Positions 40,695-50,103 of a stretch of 64,000 bases of DNA are shown here, piece by piece. Source of the stretch: an uncultured Spirochaetales bacterium (lineage in GTDB: Bacteria > UBP6 > UBA1177); assembly GCA_902774115.1 (NCBI GenBank), contig CACYHH010000004.1, positions 358,098 through 422,097 on the forward strand, read 5' to 3'. The notes under the pieces are model-generated. The model had not been told where the DNA came from and did not search any database. It saw nothing but the letters and a program-made list of their open reading frames with translations. Numbering within the stretch: the stretch's first letter is position 1; every line of letters begins with the position of its first letter. A program made the position numbers and the translations under genes.

Positions 40695-42146
40695 TTACTT
40701 TTTCCAGAAAGCTCTTGTGAAAATCACCATGACGGTGAAGACTTCAAGTCTGCCGATTATCATTCCGGCTGAAAGGAACCATTTTACCCAGTCGGCAAAG
40801 AAGTGATAGTTTTCAACAGGACCGATCCTGCCGAATCCGGGACCGATATTACCTACAATAGAAAGCGCTGCCGTAAATGATGTCAGAACGCTGACACCCG
40901 AAAGAGCGCAGATGCACGCAGTGGTAAGAACAGAGACCGCGTAAAGGAAAACAAATGCCGAAATCGAGTAAATCATATCCTTTTTGACTACATTTCCGTC
41001 GATGAAAATAGTCATGATAGCTTTCGGGTGGACAAGATATTTGAGTTCGTTTATTGCGAGTTTCATGAGCGTGATGATTCGGATGAGTTTCACGCCGCCG
41101 CTGGTAGATCCGCTACAAGCACCTGAAAACATGAGGAGAAAAATGATATACTGTGCAAACGGCGGCCACTGTTTATAGTCCGCAGTTGCAAAACCTGTCG
41201 TCGTAAGGATCGAGACGACCTGAAACATTGCCTGTCTGACTGCACCGTGAAAGGAGTATAGTTTGTGATACAGGAGACTGTGCGCCACAATTATCGTTCC
41301 GGTCACGATGACCGCAAGATAAACCCTGAGTTCCGTGCTTTTGAAAATCTGACGCGCCCTTCCCGTAATAATTTTGTAGTGCAGGGTGAAACTCATGCCG
41401 GCAAGGATCATAAAAACTATGACGATCCACTCAATGAACGGGGAGTTGTATGCGCCCACCGAAGCGTTTTTCGGGGAAAATCCGCCTGTCGCAATTGTCG
41501 CAAAAGCATGATTGAAAGCGTCGAAATAAGACATTCCTGCAAAATTGAGAAGCATCGCTTCGACAACCGTCAGTCCTATATAGATTCCCCAGAGTGTTTT
41601 CGCCGTTTCGCTTATTCTGGGTGAAATCTTATCAACCGTAGGACCGGGCGCTTCCGCTTTTAAAAGCTGAAGACCTCCGACGCCGAGCAGAGGAAGGACT
41701 GCAACTGCAAGAACGATGATTCCCATGCCGCCGAGCCAGTGAGTGAGACTCCTCCAGAAGAGCATCGACTTCGGCAGCGCCTCGATATTAGTCAGAATCG
41801 TAGCTCCGGTTGTCGAAAAACCGGAAACCGTCTCAAAAAAAGCCTCGGAAAAGCTGGGAATCGCCCCTGAAATATAGAAAGGAAGCGCCGAAACGAAAGA
41901 AATCGACACCCAGCAGAGCGCGACTAGGACAAAACTTTCCCTGACTGCGATTCTGTATATCGGAAGATTTTTTAAAAAATAAAAAATAACGGCGCATACG
42001 GTTGCAACCGAAACCATGACGCTGAAAAATGATTTCAAAGCCTCAGGTTCATCATAATACAGCGCAACCAAAATGGGGAAAAACATACAGAGCGCAACGA
42101 AAAACAGTATTATAATCAGTGGTTTGAGTATTGTACTAAAATTCAT
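40695..42146 (-). CDS. trkH: Trk/Ktr potassium uptake protein TrkH
   Basis: 483-aa inner-membrane channel subunit with four pore-loop repeats: FETVSGFSTTGATILTNI, AFATIATGGFSPKNASVG, SILTTTGFATADYKQWP and AALSIVGNIGPGFGRIGP. Each contributes selectivity-filter glycines. Its ATG overlaps the trkA stop (ATGA), giving the usual regulator-channel pair. It imports K+ driven by Na+ or H+ and ATP binding to TrkA. It converges on the thiol lipoprotein gene. Confidence 0.93.
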   Translation of the reverse strand: MNFSTILKPLIIILFFVALCMFFPILVALYYDEPEALKSFFSVMVSVATVCAVIFYFLKNLPIYRIAVRESFVLVALCWVSISFVSALPFYISGAIPSFSEAFFETVSGFSTTGATILTNIEALPKSMLFWRSLTHWLGGMGIIVLAVAVLPLLGVGGLQLLKAEAPGPTVDKISPRISETAKTLWGIYIGLTVVEAMLLNFAGMSYFDAFNHAFATIATGGFSPKNASVGAYNSPFIEWIVIVFMILAGMSFTLHYKIITGRARQIFKSTELRVYLAVIVTGTIIVAHSLLYHKLYSFHGAVRQAMFQVVSILTTTGFATADYKQWPPFAQYIIFLLMFSGACSGSTSGGVKLIRIITLMKLAINELKYLVHPKAIMTIFIDGNVVKKDMIYSISAFVFLYAVSVLTTACICALSGVSVLTSFTAALSIVGNIGPGFGRIGPVENYHFFADWVKWFLSAGMIIGRLEVFTVMVIFTRAFWKK

Positions 42147-43504
42147 AAGTCAGAGAACACCGCTTCAACTTTAGGAACATTCTGTTTTTTCATAATTATG
42201 ATGACACTGTCTCCCGGTCTCATCTCGAAGTCGCCGTTCGGAATCGAAATCTCTTTGTTTCTGGTTATCGCGGCTATAATCGAATTTTCAGGCATGTTGA
42301 GCTCTTTTATCTTTTTGCCGCAGGCATTGCATTCGCCGGAAACAAGAATTTCAACTGCTTCCGCCTCGCCGTCAAAAAGGGTGTGGAGAGTAATTATCTT
42401 TCCGCGCCTGATATACTTCAAAATCGCATCGACAGTGCTTCGTTTCGGGCTTACCGTTGCATCCACGCCGAGTTTTTGAGCAATAGAGATGTAACTTTCC
42501 TTGCTGACCGAAGCGATCGCTCTTTCGACTCCGATACTTTTGGCATAAAGCGCAGAAAGGACGTTGAGCTCCTGATTTTCAGTGACCGTGATAATGAGGT
42601 CGACTTCGTTCAGACGTTCTTCCTCAAAAATCGATTCGTTCCTGACATCACCGTTGATTACAAGAACATTCGGGTATCTTCTCGAAATATCCTTCGCCTC
42701 TTCGTAGTCCTCCGAAAGAAGTTTCAGATTGATCGGCATCATCGAAAGGGTTCTGAGAAGGCTTTTTGCAATTTTAGTAGTGCCGACGATGAGGGCTGTC
42801 TCGATTTTTTTTATCTTTTTGCCCGTTCTGGCAAAGATGTAGTCCATCGTTTTTTCGTCTGCGACTATATAAATTTCGTCACCTTCGCGGACAACCGTGT
42901 TTCCGGACGGGATAAGCACCGATTCGCCGCGTTTTATCAAAGCTATGAGGAAAGATTTATTTATCTCTTTTCTGATTTTTATCAGATTTTTGTTCCTGAA
43001 TGATGAATTTTTGTCGACGATTTCGTTTCTGACGGTGATGTTGCTCCCTTCAAACGCGAGAACATCGCTCAAAGCTCCCTGTTTTACGATTTCGGTGATG
43101 TGGTTCGCCGCCGCCATTTCGGGCGAAATTATGTAGTCGGCTCCAAGAAACGGACTGCCCTGAAATTCTGCGTGTGAATAGTCAAGGTTGCTGACTCGCG
43201 CGATTTTCCTGAGTTTCAGCATCGAACCGTCAGGGGAAGACGATGCCGCGATAGAGCACGCGATGAGGTTGGTTTCGTCCTTGTTCGTAGCCGCAATGAA
43301 GTAGTCTCCGTCGGCGAGGTCGATTTCCTGCATCGTCTGACTTCTGTTTATTTCCTTATTGATGACAAGGCAGTCAAGGTTGCTTTCGAGAAACTTCGCA
43401 CGAATCGGATCACGCTCGATTACAACAACATCTTTTCCTTCTTTGACCAGATGTCTGGCTATATCGTAGCCGACGGCACCCGCACCGGCAATGACAAATT
43501 TCAT
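42143..43504 (-). CDS. trkA: Trk potassium transporter NAD/ATP-binding regulator TrkA
   Basis: 453 aa from the ATG at 43504 (GGAG 5 nt upstream); the longer frame to 43564 includes the promoter. Two RCK units, each with N- and C-terminal parts. The first starts KFVIAGAGAVGYDIARHLVK (GxGxxG) and the second ETALIVGTTKIAKSLLR, with a weaker nucleotide motif. Peripheral cytoplasmic gating subunit of TrkH. It overlaps trkH by 4 bp. Confidence 0.93.
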   Translation of the reverse strand: MKFVIAGAGAVGYDIARHLVKEGKDVVVIERDPIRAKFLESNLDCLVINKEINRSQTMQEIDLADGDYFIAATNKDETNLIACSIAASSSPDGSMLKLRKIARVSNLDYSHAEFQGSPFLGADYIISPEMAAANHITEIVKQGALSDVLAFEGSNITVRNEIVDKNSSFRNKNLIKIRKEINKSFLIALIKRGESVLIPSGNTVVREGDEIYIVADEKTMDYIFARTGKKIKKIETALIVGTTKIAKSLLRTLSMMPINLKLLSEDYEEAKDISRRYPNVLVINGDVRNESIFEEERLNEVDLIITVTENQELNVLSALYAKSIGVERAIASVSKESYISIAQKLGVDATVSPKRSTVDAILKYIRRGKIITLHTLFDGEAEAVEILVSGECNACGKKIKELNMPENSIIAAITRNKEISIPNGDFEMRPGDSVIIIMKKQNVPKVEAVFSDL

Positions 43505-43522
43505 TAAAACTCCAAGAACATT

Positions 43523-43564
43523 GAAAAAAACCGGAAATGTTACGATTAAACGGCAAATTGTCAA
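43523..43564 (-). promoter_or_regulatory. Promoter of trkAH
   Basis: Minus-strand TTGACA (43564-43559), 16-bp spacer, TAACAT (43542-43537), then TTCCGGTTTTTTTC. It conforms to the shared start-region pattern. Confidence 0.65.
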
Positions 43565-43567
43565 ATT

Positions 43568-43600
43568 TTGGTTCGGCGCATATTTTCCTTTTAATATAAT
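43568..43600 (+). promoter_or_regulatory. Weak promoter candidate for the adenylate cyclase gene
   Basis: TTGGTT (43568-43573), 16 bp, TTTAAT (43590-43595), overlapping a perfect TATAAT (43595-43600). Divergent from the trkAH promoter; the -35 regions nearly touch. Confidence 0.35.
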
Positions 43601-43660
43601 TCATTAGTGGTAATATATGCATGTTTGTTGAGTTTTTTAGCATTTTGCGGGAGATCTGGC

Positions 43661-45739
43661 ATGGTTGATGACTATAGAATCGAGATACGTAGGAATCATC
43701 GGAATGTTATTTTTCTCTGTATTGCGTCCGTTCTGATAAATGTCGTTTTTTCACATCTGGCACAGCTTTTATCCAAGCATTTAGGCACGCAGCTTTGGTT
43801 CGACACTATCGGAACCGTTCTCGCCGCAGCACTGGGCGGTTACCTTCCCGGTATTTTTGTCGGTCTCGTCACCAACTTCATGAAAGGTTTCATGGATTTT
43901 GCGTCAGTATACTACTCCGCAATGAACGTTCTGATTGCCGCGACTTCCGCCATGCTTGCCAATCACGGTTTTCTGAAAAAGGCCTGGAAAATACCGCTTT
44001 TCATAATTGTCATGGCATTTATCGGAGGCGTGATCGGCGGGATTCTTCCCGGCATTCTGGCATCTCTTCCGACATCAGGCTTTCTGACCGATCTTCTGTG
44101 GGATCTTGCGGATAAAACTATTTCGGTAATCATCGTGCTCGCCATTATCAGGGCTATTCCTGAAAAAACCAGAGAAACGCTTCATTTCAACGGCTGGAAG
44201 CAGGCGCCGCTGACAAAAAACGATCTGGAGGAGATCAGGAATAAAATCCAGTGCCGATCCGTTTTTTTAAGATCAAAAATTATTTTTATTCTGGCGGCTG
44301 CACTTGTCACTCTTGCCGTAACGGCATCAACGATCAGCTTTCTGCTCTACCGGAAAGCGCTTATCACTGAATATTCCGAATTCGCCCGAGAGGTCACTAT
44401 CGCGGTCTCGGAAGTTTTAGACCACGAAAAAATAGACGAATACATCTCAAGCAAAGGGGCTGATCCTGAATATCTCAAAGTGATGCACAAACTTGAAGAT
44501 ATAAAGACCTCCGCTCCCACCGTAAAATTCATCTACATCTACAAGATTGAAGAAGACGGCGGTCACGTGGTTTTTGATCTTCATTCCAACAATGAGGCCG
44601 ACTCGATCCCCGGAAAACTGGTAAAATTCGACTCTGCTTTCGACCAATATCTTCCGACACTTCTGGAAGGCGGCGAAATCGAACCGGTTATTTCGGAGAG
44701 TGATTTCGGAGAGCTTCTCTCGGTCTACACTCCCGTAAAAAATTCCGCAGGAAAGACTGTCAGCTACATCGGCGCAGACATTCCGATGTCCATGATCGTC
44801 GGAAAAGAGCTGAACTTCCTGGTTCAGATGATCTTCCTCTTTATGGGCTTTGTAATCCTGATTATCGCGATCGTTGTCTGGTTCGTCGATTACAACGTCG
44901 TTTTTCCGATCAACTCTATGACGATGCGTACAAGCGAATTCGCCTACAGCGGCAGCAACGCGCTCGGAGAGAACGTCGAGAAGATCCGGAGACTTGACAT
45001 CCACACCGGAGACGAGGTGGAAAATCTCTATAAGGCTTTCACCAAGATGACCGAAGACACGATGGGTTATGTCGATAAGATCGTCCGCTCGGCAGAGCAT
45101 ATAGCGCAGATAAACAGCACTTTCGGAAAGGTCGTTTCGCCTCAAGTCAGGGATTTCCTGCTTTCCGACGACCCCGATCTCGGCGGACAGGATCTTGATG
45201 TCACCGTCATGTTCTGTGATATCCGCGGATTCACCACCCTCTCAGAAAAACTTGAACCAAAGGAAATAGTTCTTCTTCTGAACCGCTATTTCACACGTTT
45301 AGAGAAGCCTATCGTCGAAAACAACGGAATAATAAACAAGTATATCGGTGATGCGATAATGGCGGTTTTCGGCGTTCCGCTCAAATCGGAAACACATGCC
45401 TACGATGCATGGAAAGCCGCTCAGGGAATGAGAGAGCAGCTTGCGGCTCTTAACGAGGAGCTGAGAAACGAAGGACAACCCGAGATCCGCTTCGGAATAG
45501 GTTTATGTTCAGGCACAGTGCTCGCCGGAAATATCGGAACGGCAAACCGGCTTGAGTACACCGTTATCGGCGATACCGTAAACACAGCGAGCCGAATTGA
45601 AAGCCTTTGCAAAACCTACAAGACCGATCTGCTTATATCCGAGCAGACGAAAGCTCTTCTTCCTGACGATGTTTCTCTGACATTCGTCGCCGAATCGGAA
45701 ATTCGCGGCAAACAGCAGCGCATCAAACTTTATTCATAG
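43661..45739 (+). CDS. Membrane class III adenylate/guanylate cyclase with ECF-S-like sensor
   Basis: 692 aa from the ATG at 43661 (GGGAG upstream). Residues 1-170 form five or six helices resembling an ECF-transporter substrate-binding (S) subunit: FDTIGTVLAAALGGYLPGIF and GLVTNFMKGFMDFASVYYSA. A helix, an extracytoplasmic Cache-like domain (about 240-385), another helix and a HAMP-like linker follow. The C-terminal cyclase has VMFCDIRGFTTLSEKL and NKYIGDAIMAVFG (the two metal Asp), and NRLEYTVIGDTVNTASRIE (transition-state side). It makes a cyclic nucleotide in response to an external or membrane ligand. Confidence 0.85.
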   Translation: MVDDYRIEIRRNHRNVIFLCIASVLINVVFSHLAQLLSKHLGTQLWFDTIGTVLAAALGGYLPGIFVGLVTNFMKGFMDFASVYYSAMNVLIAATSAMLANHGFLKKAWKIPLFIIVMAFIGGVIGGILPGILASLPTSGFLTDLLWDLADKTISVIIVLAIIRAIPEKTRETLHFNGWKQAPLTKNDLEEIRNKIQCRSVFLRSKIIFILAAALVTLAVTASTISFLLYRKALITEYSEFAREVTIAVSEVLDHEKIDEYISSKGADPEYLKVMHKLEDIKTSAPTVKFIYIYKIEEDGGHVVFDLHSNNEADSIPGKLVKFDSAFDQYLPTLLEGGEIEPVISESDFGELLSVYTPVKNSAGKTVSYIGADIPMSMIVGKELNFLVQMIFLFMGFVILIIAIVVWFVDYNVVFPINSMTMRTSEFAYSGSNALGENVEKIRRLDIHTGDEVENLYKAFTKMTEDTMGYVDKIVRSAEHIAQINSTFGKVVSPQVRDFLLSDDPDLGGQDLDVTVMFCDIRGFTTLSEKLEPKEIVLLLNRYFTRLEKPIVENNGIINKYIGDAIMAVFGVPLKSETHAYDAWKAAQGMREQLAALNEELRNEGQPEIRFGIGLCSGTVLAGNIGTANRLEYTVIGDTVNTASRIESLCKTYKTDLLISEQTKALLPDDVSLTFVAESEIRGKQQRIKLYS

Positions 45740-45755
45740 AAATAGTCTGAATTTT

Positions 45756-46574
45756 TTAAAGAAAGAGTTTCTGCGGATTTTCGCAGTGGCACGTTGCAAG
45801 ACATTCAGTTATGAAATAAAATGACTCACCGCATCTGAATATTGCAGCTTCTTCTTCAGGATAGCAGCCGCATCCGGCAACTTCGGCATCTGCATCGGAA
45901 TCGGGAATTTCGGCATCGGCGTCATCCGCCTCGTCCGTATCGTTATCATCAACGATTTCAATATCCTGATCGCTTTCTTCGTTGTCGTTTCCGGGCGTTT
46001 CTTCCACATCATCGTCGCTGTTTTCATATCCGTCACAAAGCCCGGGATTATACACTGTACATATTTTGTTGGACGACTTTTTAGCATAGCAGTTCGCAAA
46101 GCATGAATTGAAAACGGAAATAATGCCGTTGCAGCATACAGGCTCATATTCAAGTTCGTAAGCGCAGTTGCAGTCTGCATTTGAAAATCCTTCAGGGAAC
46201 GGATTGCTTTCCGGAAATACATAAGCGGGATCGGTCGGTTCTGCCCAAGGATCAGAATTGTCCGTATCAGATTCCGGGTCGGGATAGTTTGAATCCGCAT
46301 AATCTTCATCAGGATAAGGAGCGTTTTGTTCATTATCTTCCCACTCATCCTGAGCGCCTTCATCGTAATAGTCGCTGTCAGCGCTGTCTTCGTTCCAGTC
46401 ACCGTAATCACCCGGGCTTGCCTCGGTATCGGGAGCGTCGCTTTCGTAAAGCTCGTCCGGAAGACCTTCCGTATTGTCTGCGCCGTCGTAGGACTTATCG
46501 CCCAGATTTACGAACTTACTACACGAAAAGACAAAGAAAATTATTGAAACAACTAAGAAAAACCTATTTTTCAT
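45756..46574 (-). CDS. Asp-rich, Cys-rich lipoprotein
   Basis: 272 aa from the ATG at 46574, which lies inside the last codons of the anti-sigma gene. Lipobox FVFSC gives lipid-Cys 18. The first half is a very acidic low-complexity linker (Asp/Glu/Pro/Ser/Tyr). Then come two Cys modules, NCAYELEYEPVCCNGI...CFANCYAKKSS and CGCYPEEEAAIFRCGESFYF..CLATCHC, separated by another Asp-rich stretch. The Cys spacing recalls Kazal-type inhibitor domains (C-x-YEPVCC-x-G), which is a weak hint. As third gene of a sigma/anti-sigma operon it may be a surface target or input of that system. Confidence 0.75.
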   Translation of the reverse strand: MKNRFFLVVSIIFFVFSCSKFVNLGDKSYDGADNTEGLPDELYESDAPDTEASPGDYGDWNEDSADSDYYDEGAQDEWEDNEQNAPYPDEDYADSNYPDPESDTDNSDPWAEPTDPAYVFPESNPFPEGFSNADCNCAYELEYEPVCCNGIISVFNSCFANCYAKKSSNKICTVYNPGLCDGYENSDDDVEETPGNDNEESDQDIEIVDDNDTDEADDADAEIPDSDADAEVAGCGCYPEEEAAIFRCGESFYFITECLATCHCENPQKLFL

Positions 46575-47787
46575 CAATTATGCCCTTAATTTCGCGGCTG
46601 CGGAAACTTCTCGGATATTCTCTGAGGTAATCGTGGCAGAGCGGAAGATCCCTGTTTCCGGATTTCTTCTGCGACAGGCAGCCTTTTATCATGATTTCTT
46701 CTTTATATACGCGGCTTTCGCGCATAACTCTGTCGTATTTTTTGACCAGATTCGCAATCTCCGAATAGTCTTTTTTCGATTCATGGATCGAAATAAGTTC
46801 AAACAACGCCTTGTCCGGTTCTCTGCCTTTCTCGATCTCCATCGCGAAAAGCTGCTGCGCTGCTCCGGTTTTTCCCGCAGAGAGAGCTTCTCTTCCCTGG
46901 AACAGGAACGATTTGCCCGGAGTCAGCGCAAAATCTTGTTTCTTAGGACTGTGTTTTGTCTTTTTTCCAGGTGTCGTTATGGCATGATGTTGTTCTTTTT
47001 GATTGTCTTTAAATTCAAAAGTCTTATTCATGTCTTTGGAAAGCTGCGTCGCAGCGCCGCTTGATTTTTCAATGATTTCAACAAGTCCGCTGAAAACTTC
47101 AGCCGTAAGTTTTCCGTCGGAATAGTCGAGCGTGAACGATGTTCCGAGAACTCTGACGAGGAATTTTCCGTCGACATCGATCCTGAAATCGTTGCCCGTA
47201 ACGACATCGAACTTCGCTTTTCCTTTTTTCATTGAAACGTCGGTATCGGTTATATTTTCAAGGTAAGTCTTTGATATTACTGAAATCGTAGCTTTTGCAA
47301 GCTTAACTTTCGCACCGTTTTCCCTTTCACCGGTTGCATAATCTTCTCTGGTTTCGGGGACAACTTCTGCTCCGCCCGTTGTTGCAACTTCGACAGTTCC
47401 TTCAGTGTTTTCAGCCGGTTTTTCACGATTAAAAAGAGTAACCGCAATAACAACGGCTGCTGCAAGCGAAAATGCCAGGGCAGGTTTGAACCACGAAGCA
47501 AAAAGTTCGGAGAAACTGAATTTTTTCTCTTTTTCCGGTTCAGATTCTGCTTCAAAAGGCAGAAATTTGAACGATTTAGCAGCAATTTCAGCCACTTTAG
47601 CGCTGTCAGCTTCGGGAACGAAATCCTTTGCTTCGGCAAAAATATCTTTCGCTCCGCAGCAGCAGCTTATCATTGAAGAGCACTCTTTGCATTCGGCGAT
47701 ATGTTTTTCCGTTTCGGGAAGCAGCACATATCTGCCGTCTGCGAGAGCTATAGCCTCTTCGATTGTTATGTGTTTTCCGGATACCAT
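46564..47787 (-). CDS. Anti-sigma factor with zinc-finger, TM helix and FecR-like domain
   Basis: 407 aa. N-terminal cytoplasmic anti-sigma motif H-x3-C-x2-C (HIAECKECSSMISCCCG), one membrane helix (ALAFSLAAAVVIAVTLF), a periplasmic FecR-like domain (FRIDVDGKFLVRVLGTSFTL, LTAEVFSGLVEIIE), then TPR-like helices. It should hold the ECF sigma factor encoded 11 bp upstream until an envelope signal arrives. The distal lipoprotein gene overlaps its 3' end. Confidence 0.83.
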   Translation of the reverse strand: MVSGKHITIEEAIALADGRYVLLPETEKHIAECKECSSMISCCCGAKDIFAEAKDFVPEADSAKVAEIAAKSFKFLPFEAESEPEKEKKFSFSELFASWFKPALAFSLAAAVVIAVTLFNREKPAENTEGTVEVATTGGAEVVPETREDYATGERENGAKVKLAKATISVISKTYLENITDTDVSMKKGKAKFDVVTGNDFRIDVDGKFLVRVLGTSFTLDYSDGKLTAEVFSGLVEIIEKSSGAATQLSKDMNKTFEFKDNQKEQHHAITTPGKKTKHSPKKQDFALTPGKSFLFQGREALSAGKTGAAQQLFAMEIEKGREPDKALFELISIHESKKDYSEIANLVKKYDRVMRESRVYKEEIMIKGCLSQKKSGNRDLPLCHDYLREYPRSFRSREIKGIIDEK

Positions 47788-47798
47788 AAAAAAAACCT

Positions 47799-48374
47799 CT
47801 ACATACTTGGATTCAATATTTCATAAAGCTCCTTTTTAGCCTGGTTTATCCTCGACCAGACTGTCTGGAGCGGTTGTTTCAAAATCTCTGATATTTCCTT
47901 CAGCGGAACTCCCTCGACTTCGTAAAGAGTGAGAACCATTCGTTTTTCCGGTGATATTTTTTTCATCGCCCGGTTCAGTATTTCAGCTCTCTCCTGCTTT
48001 ATCATCGAAGACTCGCTGCCGGACGATCTGTCGCCGATCTGGATAAAAAACTCTGGTTCTTCCGCGCTCTCGTTGCGGTTCATATTTTTCTGGATGTACT
48101 TGTAGGTCGTATTTACGGCTATTCTGTAGAGAAAAGTCGAAAACAGCGAATCGCGCCTGTAAAGTTTTATCGATTTCGCCATTTCTGTAAAAACTTCCTG
48201 CACAATATCCTCCGCTTCGGCACTTTTGCCGATAATTCTGTAAACTGTGGCGGCAACTTTTCCGTAATAGCGCGTTATAAGTTCCGTCCACGCCTTCTGG
48301 TTTTTTTCAAGCAGTGCAAGATCGACAAGAATGTTGTCATCAAGATTTGCCAATGTCCTGTCTTCCTTCACCAC
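47799..48374 (-). CDS. ECF-type RNA polymerase sigma factor
   Basis: 191 aa from a GTG at 48374 with GAGGA 7 nt upstream. Region 2 includes SAEAEDIVQEVFTEMAKSI and FSTFLYRIAVNTTYKYI. Region 4 includes SPEKRMVLTLYEVEGVPLKE and ISEILKQPLQTVWSRINQAK (helix-turn-helix). No region 3, as expected for group 4. It directs core RNA polymerase to envelope-stress or surface genes and probably its own promoter. The following gene encodes its anti-sigma factor. Confidence 0.9.
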   Translation of the reverse strand: MVKEDRTLANLDDNILVDLALLEKNQKAWTELITRYYGKVAATVYRIIGKSAEAEDIVQEVFTEMAKSIKLYRRDSLFSTFLYRIAVNTTYKYIQKNMNRNESAEEPEFFIQIGDRSSGSESSMIKQERAEILNRAMKKISPEKRMVLTLYEVEGVPLKEISEILKQPLQTVWSRINQAKKELYEILNPSM

Positions 48375-48475
48375 AGCAAAATCCTCGTATTTAGTTCCCG
48401 GTTATGCCGATTTTTATTGAAAAAAAATGAAAAAAATTCAAAAAAAATAAATTTTTCAAAAAATTATCAATAAAA

Positions 48476-50095
48476 TCAGTCATTTTTTCCTTTAAAAAAA
48501 GTTGAGAAAAATAGTGCAAGCGAGACAAAAAACACTATCAGATCGGCTGTAAAAAGATTTCCGGTCATAAAACCGCCTGCAATCAAAGTGCCGGTCATCA
48601 GGAATGCAGCCGTGATTCTCGTAATCATTTTTGATACAAATCTGCGCTCAGAATCGTTCAAAATCACCATGATCCTGTGCTGGATCGTTCCGTTTTCGAG
48701 CTTTTCGGTGATGTTTGTCACGGTGCCGGGAAGAGTGTGGACAGTATCGACAATCTTTTCAATCGCGCTCGTCGCCTCCTGAGCGATATTTTCAGGGGTG
48801 AACTTCTGAAGAATTATCTCTTTCGAAAGTTTTCCGGCAACGGTCATAAGCTCGAAATCGGGATCAAGTTTTCTGCAAAGTCCCTCAATCATTGAAAAAC
48901 TTCTTATGAGCTGCGTCAGTTCACGAGGCACTTTGAGCTTGTATTTGAAGATAACTGCCGAAATTTTCCCGACGACTTCAGCCGTGTTGATTTCAGCGAG
49001 ATTGTCCGGCAAGTCCTCGAAAATATTACGCAAGTCACGCACAAAAAGTTCTCTGTCGGCAATTTTGCTGTCATCGCTGAGCTCAAGGCATATTCTCGCT
49101 GTTTTCTCCCAGTCCTTCGCGACAAAAGCGATGAAAAGATCGGCCAGTTTGTTACGCATGAACTTGTCTACATATCCGCACATTCCGGTGTCTATAACAG
49201 CTATCTCATTGTTTTCCTTAAAGAAAATATTGCCTTCATGCAGATCGGCATGGAAAAATCCGTCGTTCAATATCATCTTCATCAGAACTTCTGCGCCGCG
49301 CTCCGCAATCACTTTCCTGTCGAAAAGTTCACTGTTCTCCGGTTTTATGACATCGTCGAGCTTAAGCGCGAAGATCCGCTCCATTACGAGCATCTTGTTC
49401 GTGCAGTAAATTTCGAACATTTTCGGGAACTTGAGCCAGCTCCACTTCGGCGAGCTGAAATTTTTGATGAATTTTTCGTTGTTCGATTTCTCAAGAAGAA
49501 GGTCGAGTTCCATGTTCATTGTCTGGAAAAACTCTTCCGCGATCGCCTCGAAATCTATGGTTTTGGAATATGAGCTCTTGTTGATGTAGTGCGCCAGCGT
49601 GAAAATGAGCCCCATATCTTCGCGGATCGTCTCGGTAACGCCGGGTTTTCTCACTTTTACGACAACCTTTTCGCCGGTTTCCTTCAAAGTCGCGCCGTAA
49701 ACCTGAGAAATCGAAGCCGAAGCAATCGGTTTTTCATCAAATTCTGAAAAAATATCGCCTATTTCGGCACAGAGCTCTCCCTCGATTATCGGTTTCATCT
49801 GGGCGAAATCAATGGGTTTTACATTGTCGGTGAGTTTTTTGAACTCTTCCGCCATCGAAGCGGGGATAATATCGCGTCTGAGCGACATCATCTGTCCTAA
49901 TTTTATAAAAGTGGTACCGAGTTCCTCAAACGCCTCGCGGATATTTTTCTCAAGTCCGGAAGCAGCCAACTCTTCTGACGATTTTGAAATCCCGAACTTT
50001 TTGAAAAGTGCCTGCGGAAGGTATTTTCCGAGCCCGTGCTTGTTAAGAACGGAGATGATTTCCCTGCTTCTTTTAATTTTTTTGTTGAGATCCAT
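48476..50095 (-). CDS. UbiB/ABC1-type atypical kinase
   Basis: 539 aa. The ABC1 fold carries the family Gln-containing KxGQ motif (FIKLGQMMSLRRDIIP), the Ala-rich loop (ASASISQVYGATLKETGEKV), VMKMILNDGFFHADLHEGNIFF (catalytic loop) and AVIDTGMCGYV (metal). The C-terminus has two hydrophobic helices (ITAAFLMTGTLIAGGFM, LIVFFVSLALFFST) that insert in the membrane. Members support isoprenoid-quinone synthesis or lipid homeostasis through ATPase activity. No ubi/men genes are nearby. It follows the NrdG-like gene by 8 bp. Confidence 0.87.
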   Translation of the reverse strand: MDLNKKIKRSREIISVLNKHGLGKYLPQALFKKFGISKSSEELAASGLEKNIREAFEELGTTFIKLGQMMSLRRDIIPASMAEEFKKLTDNVKPIDFAQMKPIIEGELCAEIGDIFSEFDEKPIASASISQVYGATLKETGEKVVVKVRKPGVTETIREDMGLIFTLAHYINKSSYSKTIDFEAIAEEFFQTMNMELDLLLEKSNNEKFIKNFSSPKWSWLKFPKMFEIYCTNKMLVMERIFALKLDDVIKPENSELFDRKVIAERGAEVLMKMILNDGFFHADLHEGNIFFKENNEIAVIDTGMCGYVDKFMRNKLADLFIAFVAKDWEKTARICLELSDDSKIADRELFVRDLRNIFEDLPDNLAEINTAEVVGKISAVIFKYKLKVPRELTQLIRSFSMIEGLCRKLDPDFELMTVAGKLSKEIILQKFTPENIAQEATSAIEKIVDTVHTLPGTVTNITEKLENGTIQHRIMVILNDSERRFVSKMITRITAAFLMTGTLIAGGFMTGNLFTADLIVFFVSLALFFSTFFKGKND

Positions 50096-50103
50096 CTTTC
50101 ACC

